Shown: positions 53,301-62,279, numbered from the stretch's first letter. The stretch: DNA of 64,000 bases from Chloroflexota bacterium (GCA_016234555.1 JACRBJ010000087.1:1-64000); one strand, 5' to 3'. Notes: generated from the letters alone by a model not told the origin. Translations and numbers: made by a program.

Positions 53301-55159
53301 ACGGAAACAAATGATCCGTCGGCAAAACGGGTAATCGCAAGTAAATCGGGGCTGGTCTCGAATGCCAGCCTGAATTTTTCCTCACTGGCGCGCAACGCCT
53401 CTACCGCTTCGACCTGCCTGCGATAGGTGCGCACCCGCTGCTGGCGCCAGGATAACATCAGCCCTGAGCCAGCCGCAAGAACCAATGCGCCAAAGAAAAA
53501 TATTGTTTGCCATAGGCGCGCGCGCAGGGGCGCATAAACTTCGGCAGTATCCATGCGCGCAACCAGATACCAGGGCGAGTCGGGAATGGCATCCACATAG
53601 CCGATAACCTCTTCTCCGCGATAGTCCACACCTTGAACAATGCCTGACGTTCCCTGCACAACTTGAACAGCCAGTACTTGGGATTCTTCCAACGGGATCC
53701 GCAAGTTCAACGCGGCATCCTGCTGGAATTTGAGTTCGTTCAGGTACAGAATGCCGTCCCCATCATGACGGACAAGCAGGGTTTCTGCAGTTTGGCTGAG
53801 GGTGGGCCACTGGCTAATATAGGGATAAAGATATGTTGTCGGGTCGATACGTAAAACGAGCAGACCCAGCGGGCGGTTCAGGTCGTGTTCCAGATAAATG
53901 GGCACAAGGAGGGCGAGGTGAATCGAGCCATTGGGCGAATCACGGTGGAAATCGAGGAATGTCACCTGACCTGTTTTCAAAGTGGTGGCAATCTGTTGTT
54001 TCAGGTGATCAGCCACCGGTTCGAGGGTTGTGGGAGATGAGACCAGTTCAATGCCCTGGGTATCCAGCAAAAAGACACGGTCATAGCCATAGGAATTGCG
54101 GATCGTATCCAGCCAGGTTTGGAGTTGCGTTTCTGCCTGAACATCGTCCGGGTTCTCAAGGGATTTGCGTACCAATTCTGCAAAAACAGGATTCTTGTGC
54201 ATCACTTCCGCATCTCCCGTCCGTTCGGCGCGCCAGTTCACAATTCCACTCATTTTTAGTTCGGCAATGGCGGATAACTCCCCTTCCACCTGCGCGCGGA
54301 ATTGTTTTTCGTAATTGTGGTAGGTAATGTAGCTTACGGCGGCAAGCCCGGATGTAAACAGGATAAAGGTCAGGATAAAACCTGCCAGGGAATATTTTTC
54401 CTGCGTATCGAGGCGGGTCACCCCCAAAGGGTTTTCCTGCGCCGGGGCATGTTTTAGGAAATCAAAGCGGAAGACAGCCAGGGCAATCAACAGCACGCTC
54501 AGTCCAATGCCGGGCGTAAAGGTGTTGAACTCCATTTTTGGGAGTAAGCCAAAGAGCGAGTTCAGCACAAAAAAGAGGGCAGTCAACCCTGCGCCAGCCA
54601 ATAGAAGCGCCTGTCCAGCCAGTACGTGGCGCATCCTCCAGGCAGTCAGGAGCATCAGCGCAATTCCCGCCAGCGTCAGGAACAGGTTGTAGAACAAGTG
54701 GGTCATGTAACCGATTTCGGGGATGCGGGAGGAAATGTCTGCTATCCACAAACGCCCAGTTTGGTAAAAAGTCGCCTCCTGCTTCATCCAAAGACCGTGC
54801 TGGCTGTTACTCCAAAAAAGAATCTGGGTGACGAACGGAATAAAAAACAACCCAACCAGCAGGCGTTTCGAAATCCATTCCCTGTGCCCGTTATATTCGA
54901 GGGCGAAGACAAGCCAGAAGACGGCGATCAATGCGCCGAGGATGTAGCGCACCCGAAACCAGAATAAAGCCCCGTTCATCGAAGCGCTGAATACCGATAG
55001 AAGTTCCGATAATGCCAGGAGACATTCCGCGAAAGCCAGTGCCGCATAGGCGCGTGTGCCAGGTACCCGGCGATGCCCCCAGGCATACCAGGCGAGGAAG
55101 CCGGTCAATAGGAAGGTGAGGAAAATGGATGAGATATAAAGATTGATTTGCGAGATCAT
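50336..55159 (-). CDS. Giant membrane sensor kinase: 7TM-dCACHE-PAS(x6)-HisKA-HATPase
   Basis: A 1607-residue kinase. Residues 1-235 form seven or eight hydrophobic helices of the 7TM histidine-kinase N-terminal type. A helix at about 257-280 leads to an external double-CACHE-like domain (about 285-560) and another helix (about 565-587). Six PAS/PAC units follow (about 605-1340), then VGHELRNPLG, NLVSNACQAI, DTGTGISPEN and GIGLGLAVSRKL. The start overlaps the stop of the upstream kinase by 4 bases. The kinase core matches the next gene; the extreme C-terminus (GIGSTFTVYLPVK) instead matches the 55156-59241 kinase. Confidence 0.9.
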   Translation of the reverse strand: MISQINLYISSIFLTFLLTGFLAWYAWGHRRVPGTRAYAALAFAECLLALSELLSVFSASMNGALFWFRVRYILGALIAVFWLVFALEYNGHREWISKRLLVGLFFIPFVTQILFWSNSQHGLWMKQEATFYQTGRLWIADISSRIPEIGYMTHLFYNLFLTLAGIALMLLTAWRMRHVLAGQALLLAGAGLTALFFVLNSLFGLLPKMEFNTFTPGIGLSVLLIALAVFRFDFLKHAPAQENPLGVTRLDTQEKYSLAGFILTFILFTSGLAAVSYITYHNYEKQFRAQVEGELSAIAELKMSGIVNWRAERTGDAEVMHKNPVFAELVRKSLENPDDVQAETQLQTWLDTIRNSYGYDRVFLLDTQGIELVSSPTTLEPVADHLKQQIATTLKTGQVTFLDFHRDSPNGSIHLALLVPIYLEHDLNRPLGLLVLRIDPTTYLYPYISQWPTLSQTAETLLVRHDGDGILYLNELKFQQDAALNLRIPLEESQVLAVQVVQGTSGIVQGVDYRGEEVIGYVDAIPDSPWYLVARMDTAEVYAPLRARLWQTIFFFGALVLAAGSGLMLSWRQQRVRTYRRQVEAVEALRASEEKFRLAFETSPDLLAITRFADGSFVSVNQSYEQILGYAEADLLGKTSLEVGIWDSLEDRRKFIAALQSKGKVENYEARFRAKNGDIHDSLVSSTVIQLNGEQHILSFTRDITERKRTEEALRESEDKFKHVFDYSVTGNSLTLPSGEINVNRAFCEMLGYSQEELKGGKWQEISHPDDMELTEKVINSLLTGEKESARLIKRYIHKNGSVIWADVGTALRRDKDGKPLYFMTTVNDITERKQAEESLRESEERFSKAFHSSPVPQAIIAQGTSKVMEINDANCRLFGYSREELVDATTSKLNLWENPADRQSAVEELQKTGRLLPREANVRVRSGMMRTLIAAIEPISWKGIPCFIVSMIDITERKQADMALRENEERWRRAIADSPIPIMIHDEDDRVLQLSAGWTKFSGYDIDDIPTLADWTERAYGERTGFKKDYIDQLFSINQTVQNGEWIVTAKDGSKRIWDFQTTPLGKGSQGRRVLHSMAIDITERKRVEEALRESEAFVKTVLDNLPVGIAVNSVDPAVTFSYMNDNFTKFYRTTRENLVNPDAFWSAVYEESDFREEMKKNILNDLASGNPERMVWVDVPIMRKGEPTTFITARNIPVPDKPWMISTVWDVTERKQAEEALRESEERLRLSLRAANQGTYDLNIQTGAAIVSEEYVLMLGYDPETFVETNAAWIERLHPDDKDTTAKAYMDYTNGVTSEYRVEFRQKTKDGGWKWILSLGKIVEFDAGGKPLRMLGTHTDITERKQAEEALQNYNVRLEAEVEERTRELREAQEQLVRQERLATLGQLAGGVGHELRNPLGVISNAVYYLKLIQPDASDKVREYLNIIEKEIHASDKIVTDLLDFTRIKSLDRRPVSVSELVGQTLERYPVPPSIEKLVELPTDLPKIYADPQHVIQVLVNLVSNACQAIVAEKSTTGMLNAGKLTITAAAENDMIRIDVQDTGTGISPENMKRLFEPLFTTKSKGIGLGLAVSRKLIEANSGRIEVQSEVGIGSTFTVYLPVKQ

Positions 55160-58100
55160 GGATTATCTTCCACGTGCTTGTCGTGTTTGACGGGTAAATA
55201 CACGGTAAAGGTGGTGCCGATCCCAACTTCACTTTGGACCTCGATCCTGCCGCCGTTTGCCTCGGTCAATTTCCTACTGACGGCGAGTCCCAGCCCAATG
55301 CCCTTGGTTTTGGTGGTGAAGAGCGGCTCGAAAAGCCTGCCGATGTTTTCAGGCGGGATGCCCCCGCCGGTATCCCGCACCGCAATGGCAACCATCCCCT
55401 GCTCCTCGCGAGCCGTGATGACCAACTCCCCGCCTGATCCCATTGCCTGACAGGCATTGACGAACAGGTTGCCAATCACCTGCTCCATCTGTCTGGGATC
55501 AATGTAGAGCATGGGCAGGCTTGACGGGATATTAACCGTGACCCGCACGTTTCCCGGGGCCGGGTGACGCTCGAGGACGTATTCCACCAGCCTGGAGGCG
55601 GGGACAACTTCCGTGTCCACAGCTTTGACGCGCGCAAACTCCAACAGGTCGTTGATGATTTTCTCGGCGGTGCGTGCTTCACTTTCGATGATTCCCAAAT
55701 ACTCCCTCACTTTTTCGTTGCCGTTTGCCCCCACGATTTTCAAATAGTAAAGCGCGTTTTTGATTACTGCCAGTGGATTGCGCAACTCGTGTCCCACACT
55801 ACCTGCCAGTTGACCCAGCACAGCCAGTTTTTCCTGGCGTACAAGCTGTTCCTGAGCCTGATGCAGCTCCTGGGTGCGGTCTTCGACGCGCTGCTCCAGT
55901 TCGATGTTCAATTTCAGGATTTCCTCCTCCGCGCGTTTCCGTATGGTGATGTCTTCCGCAATCCCCACCACGCGATACTCCGCGCCGGAAGCATCGAAGA
56001 CGGGATAGTTGCGCGAGTGCACGTGCCGCATTGTCCCGTCTGGACGAACGATGCGGTATTGCATATTGAAATATTCCCCTCCCTCCCTTTCGCGTTGAAC
56101 GGCTGCGAAGAAGCGCTCCCGGTCTTCCGTGTGTACGGCATGGGTGAAGGAGCGGGGGTCATCGTATACCTTTCGAACCGGTTCCTGCCAGAGTGTTTCA
56201 TACGCGGGGCTGACGTAGAGGAATTTATCCGCAAGCGGGTCGTAGGTGTAAAAGACTTCACGGATGGTCTCGGCAATCAGGCGGAAGTTCTCCTCGCTTT
56301 CCTTCAACTTGGTTTCAGCCTGTTTGCGCTCAGTAATGATGCTCAATGTAACCAATACCCGACTGGGTTTATCCTCTACAGCGCGCGAGAGAATCGTCAT
56401 GCGCTGTAGTATCCATTCCCAATTCCCATCCTTTCTTTGCAAACGATACTCGCAGGAAGTCACTTTGTCATTAACGGAGCGCAACATCTGCTGCCAATTT
56501 GCCCGGACACCAGGTCCATCATCCGGATGGAGTGCGAACATGATGGAACCCGGAGATTCCAGGACGCTCTTGGGATACCCGCAAAATTCTTCGCAATTGA
56601 GATACTTGCTTGTATGATTTTCCAGATCAAGAAGATACATGGTATCTGGAGAGTTGGCGATGAAGTTGCTAAGCGTTCGTTCGCTCTCACGCAATTTCTC
56701 CTCTGCCAGCTTGCGTTCGGTGATGTCGAGCACAGTCCCGACAATCGAAATGAGATCGCCATTTTCAGCGTAGTTGCCTTGAAAGGTCGAGTAATAGTGA
56801 CCGATACTTTGGTCTGGACGGAGAAACTTTTGTTCATAGGAACCAGGACCATGAGTCTCAATGGCTCGATCGATCAACTCTTTGTCACGCTGATGATCCT
56901 CCGGCCAGGGCGACAAAGCGAGTATTGAATCGATTTGCGGCGTGAACTCTTTTGGATCAAGGCCAAATATCTTGAATACTTCATCCGACCATTCCACATC
57001 GCCCGTCTTAATATCCCAGTGCCAGAATCCCAAATGTGCCATTTTTTGGGCTTCTCTTAATTGGCTTTCACTCTCCCGCAGCTTCTCTTCCACCCGTTTG
57101 CGCTCGGTGATGTCATTGACTATATGGACAGCGCCCCGCAAGTGCCCATCGGTATCCAACAGTGGATCAACGGTCACCTCGAAGTGTTTCTCCCCAACCT
57201 GTAACTCCATCATCTCCCTTTGCTTACTCTGTTTCATTCTTACAAAAGGACAATTTTTGATATGACAGGTGTCGTTATGAACCACCTCGTAGCAATATTT
57301 TCCCACAATCTCTTCCATTTTTTTTCCGAACAACTCAAAAGAAGCCCTGTTTGCTTGAAGAACGAGTCCCTCGCCATCGAGCAAAAAAACAGAATCGTTC
57401 ATTCCATCGAACGTTATTTGCCACTTTCGATTTGAAGCTGCGATTTCCTCTTCCGTGCGCTTACGTTCTGTAATATCCCGCGCCAGACAGATGACGTGCG
57501 GACTTCCATCTTTCGCGCGGTACGGTTTGCCGAAGGTTTCAATCCAGCGCCACTCACCACTTTTGTTTTGCACACGGTAGGCCATGCTTTGCTTTGAATC
57601 GAATGCTTTTGCCAGTTTTTGCATGAGCAACGGCTGGTCATCGGGATGGACGTGCGCGAAAGCCGAACCTTTAAACTCTTCCTCGAGTGTGTACCCCGTT
57701 AAAGTTTCATAGTTTGGACTGATGTAACAAAAATTTCCCTGGGCATCCACCTCCATCACAACATCGGTCATATTCTCGACCAGGGTGCGGTGGCGTTCTT
57801 CGCTTGCTCTAACCATTTCCTCCATTTGCTTGCGTTCGGTGATGTCGCGTCCCACTCCCTGGAGTTCGATAATGTTTTGCCGCTCATCCAATACGGCCGA
57901 GTTGTCCCAACCAAACCAGCGCATTCCATCCGGTGTAATATTCCTAATTTCAATATATTGTCGATGGGGTGGGTGTTTGATTGCTTCAAGAACATTTAGA
58001 ATTTTAGGCACATCCTCGGAAAACACGGTTGAAATAAAATTATTGCCAGGCGCCTGCTCGCGCCGAACGCCGAATGTGCGGCAGTACGCATCGTTTACAA

Positions 58101-59241
58101 AGCTCAGGTTTCCCGAAAGATCGCTGCGCGAGATGAGGTCAGACTGGGTCTCCACCAGGCTGCGATAGCGCGCTTCGCTAAGTTTGATCTTCTCCTCCGC
58201 CTGAACGCGCTCGGTAATATCCTTGGCAAAGCCGTTGCAATACTCCCGTTTGCCAAATTCGACATACGTGGATGTAAGTTCCACCGGGAATTCGGAACCA
58301 TCCTTTCGGCGATGCACTGACCTGATTTCGATGCTCTTTTTTTTCTTGATTTCCCGCCAGACCTGAGACCACCTTTCGGGCGTTGCCCGCGGATTGACTT
58401 CGGAGACCCGCATTTGCATCAACTCTTCGTTGGTATATCCCAGCGCCCGGCATCCCGCCTCATTTGCGTAGAGAAAGCGCCCATCTTTGTCCATCCAATA
58501 CGCCCCATCGGGGGCAATGTCAATCGAATATTTTAGGAGTTGAAGTTGTTCTTCCGTCTGCTTGCGTTCTTCCAACTCCTCCTGTAATTGACGGGTTAAT
58601 CGAACATTTTTCAGGCTGATCGCCGCCTGCGCGGCAAACGAAGCCACGGCAGGCACGTTGCTTTCCTCAAGGTTTGAACCTGTAATTGCCATCACTCCCA
58701 CTGTCGTGGCATCCACACGCAGTGGGGCAATGATGCCCCGCCCGACTTTCAGGAACGTCACCAGCCGCTCAGCTAGTGGATGCAGGATTTCAGGAAGGGC
58801 TTGAGCAGCTTCCGCTTCTGTCTGGTGAATAAATTCCGCATTACCTCCATCGATCACATGCGCGAGGGTGCTTTTCGGTTGGATCGGCAGCAGATAATCC
58901 CGGGTCTGAAGCCCTGTGAGTTTCTCTGCCGCATGAAGCAGGTCTGCCGCCAGGGTGGTGTAAGCGACATGCAGGTGCTTGCGGTCCTCGCTGCATGTAA
59001 ATATCACCAGGTCACAGTCCAGCGCCTTGATCTCCCTGCCCAGGATATGGTAGATATCTTCAGGCGTGCGGGCTTGTTGAACAGATTGGGCGGCAAGACT
59101 AAGGGCAAGCAGAAAGTCGTAGTTGCATTGCAGGGCTTCCGCCGTCTGTTTGCGTTCTATAATTTTCTTTCCGCTTCCACCCCCCTCGGATTCCGGAGCG
59201 GGAACCGCTTTATTTCTGTGGGATGTTTTTCGGGTGTTCAT
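55156..59241 (-). CDS. Soluble sensor kinase: GAF-PAS(x7)-HisKA-HATPase
   Basis: A 1361-residue kinase without membrane segments. A GAF domain (about 45-220) precedes seven PAS/PAC units (about 235-1110). The core has VGHELRNPLAV, NLFVNACQAM, DTGGGIPPEN and GIGLGLAVSRKL. The fourth PAS contains a Cys/His cluster (CYEVVHNDTCHIKNCPF, about residues 645-662) that could bind a metal or sense redox. The N-terminus reads IIERKQTAEAL, which is normally the linker after a PAS domain, so an upstream PAS may have been lost. AGGAAG precedes the ATG. It is the first gene of the array. Confidence 0.9.
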   Translation of the reverse strand: MNTRKTSHRNKAVPAPESEGGGSGKKIIERKQTAEALQCNYDFLLALSLAAQSVQQARTPEDIYHILGREIKALDCDLVIFTCSEDRKHLHVAYTTLAADLLHAAEKLTGLQTRDYLLPIQPKSTLAHVIDGGNAEFIHQTEAEAAQALPEILHPLAERLVTFLKVGRGIIAPLRVDATTVGVMAITGSNLEESNVPAVASFAAQAAISLKNVRLTRQLQEELEERKQTEEQLQLLKYSIDIAPDGAYWMDKDGRFLYANEAGCRALGYTNEELMQMRVSEVNPRATPERWSQVWREIKKKKSIEIRSVHRRKDGSEFPVELTSTYVEFGKREYCNGFAKDITERVQAEEKIKLSEARYRSLVETQSDLISRSDLSGNLSFVNDAYCRTFGVRREQAPGNNFISTVFSEDVPKILNVLEAIKHPPHRQYIEIRNITPDGMRWFGWDNSAVLDERQNIIELQGVGRDITERKQMEEMVRASEERHRTLVENMTDVVMEVDAQGNFCYISPNYETLTGYTLEEEFKGSAFAHVHPDDQPLLMQKLAKAFDSKQSMAYRVQNKSGEWRWIETFGKPYRAKDGSPHVICLARDITERKRTEEEIAASNRKWQITFDGMNDSVFLLDGEGLVLQANRASFELFGKKMEEIVGKYCYEVVHNDTCHIKNCPFVRMKQSKQREMMELQVGEKHFEVTVDPLLDTDGHLRGAVHIVNDITERKRVEEKLRESESQLREAQKMAHLGFWHWDIKTGDVEWSDEVFKIFGLDPKEFTPQIDSILALSPWPEDHQRDKELIDRAIETHGPGSYEQKFLRPDQSIGHYYSTFQGNYAENGDLISIVGTVLDITERKLAEEKLRESERTLSNFIANSPDTMYLLDLENHTSKYLNCEEFCGYPKSVLESPGSIMFALHPDDGPGVRANWQQMLRSVNDKVTSCEYRLQRKDGNWEWILQRMTILSRAVEDKPSRVLVTLSIITERKQAETKLKESEENFRLIAETIREVFYTYDPLADKFLYVSPAYETLWQEPVRKVYDDPRSFTHAVHTEDRERFFAAVQREREGGEYFNMQYRIVRPDGTMRHVHSRNYPVFDASGAEYRVVGIAEDITIRKRAEEEILKLNIELEQRVEDRTQELHQAQEQLVRQEKLAVLGQLAGSVGHELRNPLAVIKNALYYLKIVGANGNEKVREYLGIIESEARTAEKIINDLLEFARVKAVDTEVVPASRLVEYVLERHPAPGNVRVTVNIPSSLPMLYIDPRQMEQVIGNLFVNACQAMGSGGELVITAREEQGMVAIAVRDTGGGIPPENIGRLFEPLFTTKTKGIGLGLAVSRKLTEANGGRIEVQSEVGIGTTFTVYLPVKHDKHVEDNP

Positions 59242-59748
59242 CTGTTTCTTCCTGTTTCATTCCGTCGAAGGTCGCATTTTGAATATCAGACTTATCGGGC
59301 TGAATAGATTGGTGCACCCTATGTCAGTGTGTGGAAATTGGGTTACAACCTGATGGACAGTTTTTTGAACCGTCTTCTACAATATTAGTGGAATAACAAA
59401 CCGGACACCATACGTATTTTTACTTAATTTTTGTGCCATCCTGGGGCGGTCCCCTGAAAATCATCCCGGCATACTCTTGTTTTAAGTAGCATTACCCGGC
59501 AGGTTTACGCGATGAAACAGGCGGACCATTCTGCCTGCGTATTTATATGCTACACGGATTGCAGGGCAAAAAAGTTTCTGTTGCATTACTTATTCTGATT
59601 CAGTAGTTTTACATAGACGGGTTAGGTAGTTAAACGATTTTCCCAATTTTCCCCCCAATTTATACTTGCAGCATTGAACAACGCCAACTGTGAGCTTGTT
59701 CGGAATTTTGCTTCAATGCACTCAGGATGTTACAAAAGGATGTTCGAT
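59242..59748. other. Intergenic region between the signalling array and region 4
   Basis: About 500 bases separate the divergent signalling array and the small secreted protein gene. I see no ORF, tRNA or strong hairpin. It must hold both promoters, but no clear pair of -35/-10 boxes stands out on either strand. Confidence 0.5.
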
Positions 59749-60099
59749 ATGCGACGGTTTCTCCCAATTCAACTCCTTGTTTTGATGGCGGTCATCGCCT
59801 TTTATACCTCCATTGCGTATGCATCCTCCATGACCCCGTCGCCGAGAGGTGAGGGCGAGAGCCCGATCGGTGGCTGGATTGTGTCCAACATTCAATATCG
59901 CTTTCAGGACGGCGCAGCCCCGAGGAACATTGTTGAATTCGACCTGGATGGACCAGCCCAAACCGTCAAGGTCAGCGTCAGTTCCTCCAGCTCGTCATTT
60001 TCCGATTGTCTCAATACGAGCGGAACGCACTGGTACTGTGTTGTTGGTCCCGATGTTGGCATTTCAGAGTTCGACCAATTAAGGGTGATCGCGAACTAA
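59749..60099 (+). CDS. Small secreted protein of unknown function
   Basis: A 116-residue protein with a signal peptide (MRRF, hydrophobic core, cleavage likely after SIAYA). The mature part has a Pro-rich start and a short beta-rich domain (GWIVSNIQYRFQDG, NIVEFDLDG, VKVSVSSSSSSF) with two Cys (in FSDCLN and WYCVV) that could form a disulfide. The ATG at 59749 has AAAAGGA 9 bases upstream; an ATG at 59740 sits too close to it. I do not recognise a family. A strong terminator follows, so it is monocistronic. Confidence 0.7.
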   Translation: MRRFLPIQLLVLMAVIAFYTSIAYASSMTPSPRGEGESPIGGWIVSNIQYRFQDGAAPRNIVEFDLDGPAQTVKVSVSSSSSSFSDCLNTSGTHWYCVVGPDVGISEFDQLRVIAN

Positions 60100-60160
60100 C
60101 AAAGGCTTTGAATAATACAGCCCCAGCCTGACATTTTGGTTGAGGGCACAGAAAAGAGGA

Positions 60161-60188
60161 AACCTTCCGCCTAGGCGGAAGGTTTTTT
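60161..60188 (+). terminator. Strong intrinsic terminator after the small secreted protein
   Basis: AACCTTCCGCC (60161-60171) pairs perfectly with GGCGGAAGGTT (60174-60184) around TA and runs into a T-tract. Confidence 0.92.
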
Positions 60189-60383
60189 ACGTTACAAACG
60201 GACACGGGTATAGTTGGCGCAACAATAAAAAGTCATGTATGAAACGGCGTGATATTTTGCAAAGCATGGACTTGGATCCTCCCACCTCTAACGCAGCAAC
60301 AAATTTTATACAATGGTATATTTGCAGCAAGTCATTTGGATTCGCTGAGAAAAGGCTCGGCCCAGCGCAAATAAGATGCCGCG

Positions 60384-60986
60384 ATGAAAACCACGATAAA
60401 ACTCCCCACGCCACAAAAAGACCTTAAATTCCCCTTGATGAAGGCCTTGGAGAAACGTCGAACAAAAAGAAAATGGAAAGATGATCCGCTTTCAGACCAG
60501 GAACTCTCCAATCTTCTCTGGGCAACCTGTGGAATTACCCAGGAAGAAACAAACAAAAGCAAAAGTAAGCGGACAGCACCGTCGGCGTCGAATTCACAGG
60601 AAATAAAGATATATGTCGCCACGAAGAAGGGATTGTTTCTTTACGATGAAAAAAAACATCAATTGCTCCAGGTCCTCTCGAAAGACATCAGGGAGAATAT
60701 AGGCACGCAAAAAATGATGCGGTCAGCGCCACTTGGGCTTGTCTATGTCTCCGATTATCTAAAAATGGGGACTTATCTCGCCGGGAATGATTCTCGAAAA
60801 TGGTTTGTCTCAGGAACGGATACTGGTTTTATCAGCCAGAATGTTTACCTTTATTGCGCAGCCGCCAACTTGAGCACCGTGATCCTTGGCTTGGTCAATA
60901 GGGATAAACTCCATGAGGTCATGGGATTGAAGGAATGCGAAAAGGTGGTATACACGCAGGTGGTGGGTAAATCCATCGATAAATAA
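60384..60986 (+). CDS. Nitroreductase-family protein (SagB-type)
   Basis: A 200-residue FMN-dependent oxidoreductase-like protein. The opening LMKALEKRRTKRKWKDDPLS and LSNLLWATCGIT match the nitroreductase/SagB-type pattern, and the late DTGFISQNVYLYCAAANLSTV is the usual FMN-binding helix. It is shorter than SagB proteins that mature peptides, and no precursor-peptide gene is adjacent. The ribosome binding site is weak. Reduction of nitro compounds or quinones is the generic expectation. Confidence 0.8.
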   Translation: MKTTIKLPTPQKDLKFPLMKALEKRRTKRKWKDDPLSDQELSNLLWATCGITQEETNKSKSKRTAPSASNSQEIKIYVATKKGLFLYDEKKHQLLQVLSKDIRENIGTQKMMRSAPLGLVYVSDYLKMGTYLAGNDSRKWFVSGTDTGFISQNVYLYCAAANLSTVILGLVNRDKLHEVMGLKECEKVVYTQVVGKSIDK

Positions 60987-61013
60987 CTCTTCCGTGTTTA
61001 TGAAGGAACCGAC

Positions 61014-61436
61014 ATGAAACAATCCATTATCCACATCGCCCTGGTTGTCAGGGACTACGACGAAGCCATTGCCTTCTACACGGAGAAACTTCACTTCACG
61101 CTGGTCGAGGACACCTATCAGCCGGAACAGGATAAACGCTGGGTGGTGGTTTCTCCCCCCGGTTCCACTGGAATAACCCTGCTTCTGGCAAAGGCGTCCA
61201 AGCCGGAGCAGGAACCTTTCGTGGGCAACCAGACCGGGGGAAGGGTCTTCCTTTTCCTCAATACAGATGACTTCTGGCGGGATTACAATGAAATGGTCGC
61301 CAAAGGGATAAAATTCGTCAGGGCGCCAAAAGAGGCGTCCTACGGTATGGTGGCTGTATTTGAAGACCTGTACGGAAATCTATGGGACCTGCTGCAAATC
61401 AATTCCAACCATCCGTTGTATGGGCGAAATGGTTGA
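61014..61436 (+). CDS. VOC-family protein (glyoxalase/bleomycin-resistance fold)
   Basis: A 140-residue metal-binding-fold protein. The opening IIHIALVVRDYDEAIAFYTE with an early His and the later VAVFEDLYGNLWDLLQ (Glu near the C-terminus) are typical of vicinal-oxygen-chelate proteins. Family members include lyases, dioxygenases and antibiotic-binding proteins, so the substrate is open. GAAGGA lies upstream of the ATG; it is 18 bases from the methyltransferase gene. Confidence 0.87.
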   Translation: MKQSIIHIALVVRDYDEAIAFYTEKLHFTLVEDTYQPEQDKRWVVVSPPGSTGITLLLAKASKPEQEPFVGNQTGGRVFLFLNTDDFWRDYNEMVAKGIKFVRAPKEASYGMVAVFEDLYGNLWDLLQINSNHPLYGRNG

Positions 61437-61454
61437 TGAAAATCGGGAGGCACA

Positions 61455-62279
61455 ATGACAGAACGAATCAACATCAATCTTGGGAACGTGCAAAAGACAC
61501 TGTTCCTGCCGCTATGGGGTCGGGCCGAGGAAACGAAAAAGAAAAAACCAATGCTGACTGACCAGGCTGCGGTGAGAATTGTCGAACAGGTGGATTATGA
61601 CTTTTCGCAAATGACGAAGAACATGGATGAACTCAGTCAGATCGCCTGGATCAAGCGAAGCCTAATCGGCGATCAGGTCGTCAGGAAGTTTCTGGAGATG
61701 TACCCCGAAGGGACCATCGTCAATGTGGGGTGCGGACTGGATACCACCTTCGAGCGGATCGACAATGGAAAACTCAAATGGTATGACCTCGACCTTGCAG
61801 ACGTCATCGAACTGCGCCGAAAGTTTATTCAGGAAGGCGAGAGGAGGAAATTCATCGCCTCATCGTTTTTGGAAAAGGAATGGCTCGATGGCATCGAGGT
61901 CAAGGGGAATGTGCTATTCATGGCGGCGGGAGTTTTGTACTACTTTGAAGAGAACCAGGTCAAGGACTTCGTCATTCGCCTGGCAGATAAATTCCCCGGC
62001 AGTGAGATGCTATTCGACGTTGCTTCACCCGTCGGGGTGAGGGTCGCCAACAAAAAAGTAGTCGAAAGCTCCGGTCTGGACGAAAAATCCCACCTGAAGT
62101 GGGGACCGGAAAACAAAAAGGTCATCCCCGCCTGGGATTCGAGAATCAAGATCGTCGGCACGCACTATTATTTCCGCACCCTGCGCCTCAGCCCGCGGAA
62201 TATCCTGATGGGCGCGTTGTCCGATTATCTGGGAATCCAATACATGCTGCATCTTAAATTAGGAAAGCCGTCGACATGA
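61455..62279 (+). CDS. Class I SAM-dependent methyltransferase (leucine carboxyl / Tcmp-like)
   Basis: A 274-residue O-methyltransferase-like protein. The SAM motif is IVNVGCGLDTTFERID and the following acidic strand is WYDLDLADVIELR, which is the pattern of the LCM/TcmP family found in leucine carboxyl methyltransferases and polyketide O-methyltransferases. A third motif is GNVLFMAAGVLYYFEE. GGAGG precedes the ATG. Its stop overlaps the phosphatase start by 4 bases. The substrate is unknown. Confidence 0.83.
   Translation: MTERININLGNVQKTLFLPLWGRAEETKKKKPMLTDQAAVRIVEQVDYDFSQMTKNMDELSQIAWIKRSLIGDQVVRKFLEMYPEGTIVNVGCGLDTTFERIDNGKLKWYDLDLADVIELRRKFIQEGERRKFIASSFLEKEWLDGIEVKGNVLFMAAGVLYYFEENQVKDFVIRLADKFPGSEMLFDVASPVGVRVANKKVVESSGLDEKSHLKWGPENKKVIPAWDSRIKIVGTHYYFRTLRLSPRNILMGALSDYLGIQYMLHLKLGKPST

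Noticed and set aside
43442..59241. CRISPR-like periodic repeats
   Set aside because: The repeated units are PAS linker coding sequence in frame, variable in sequence and about 380 bases apart.
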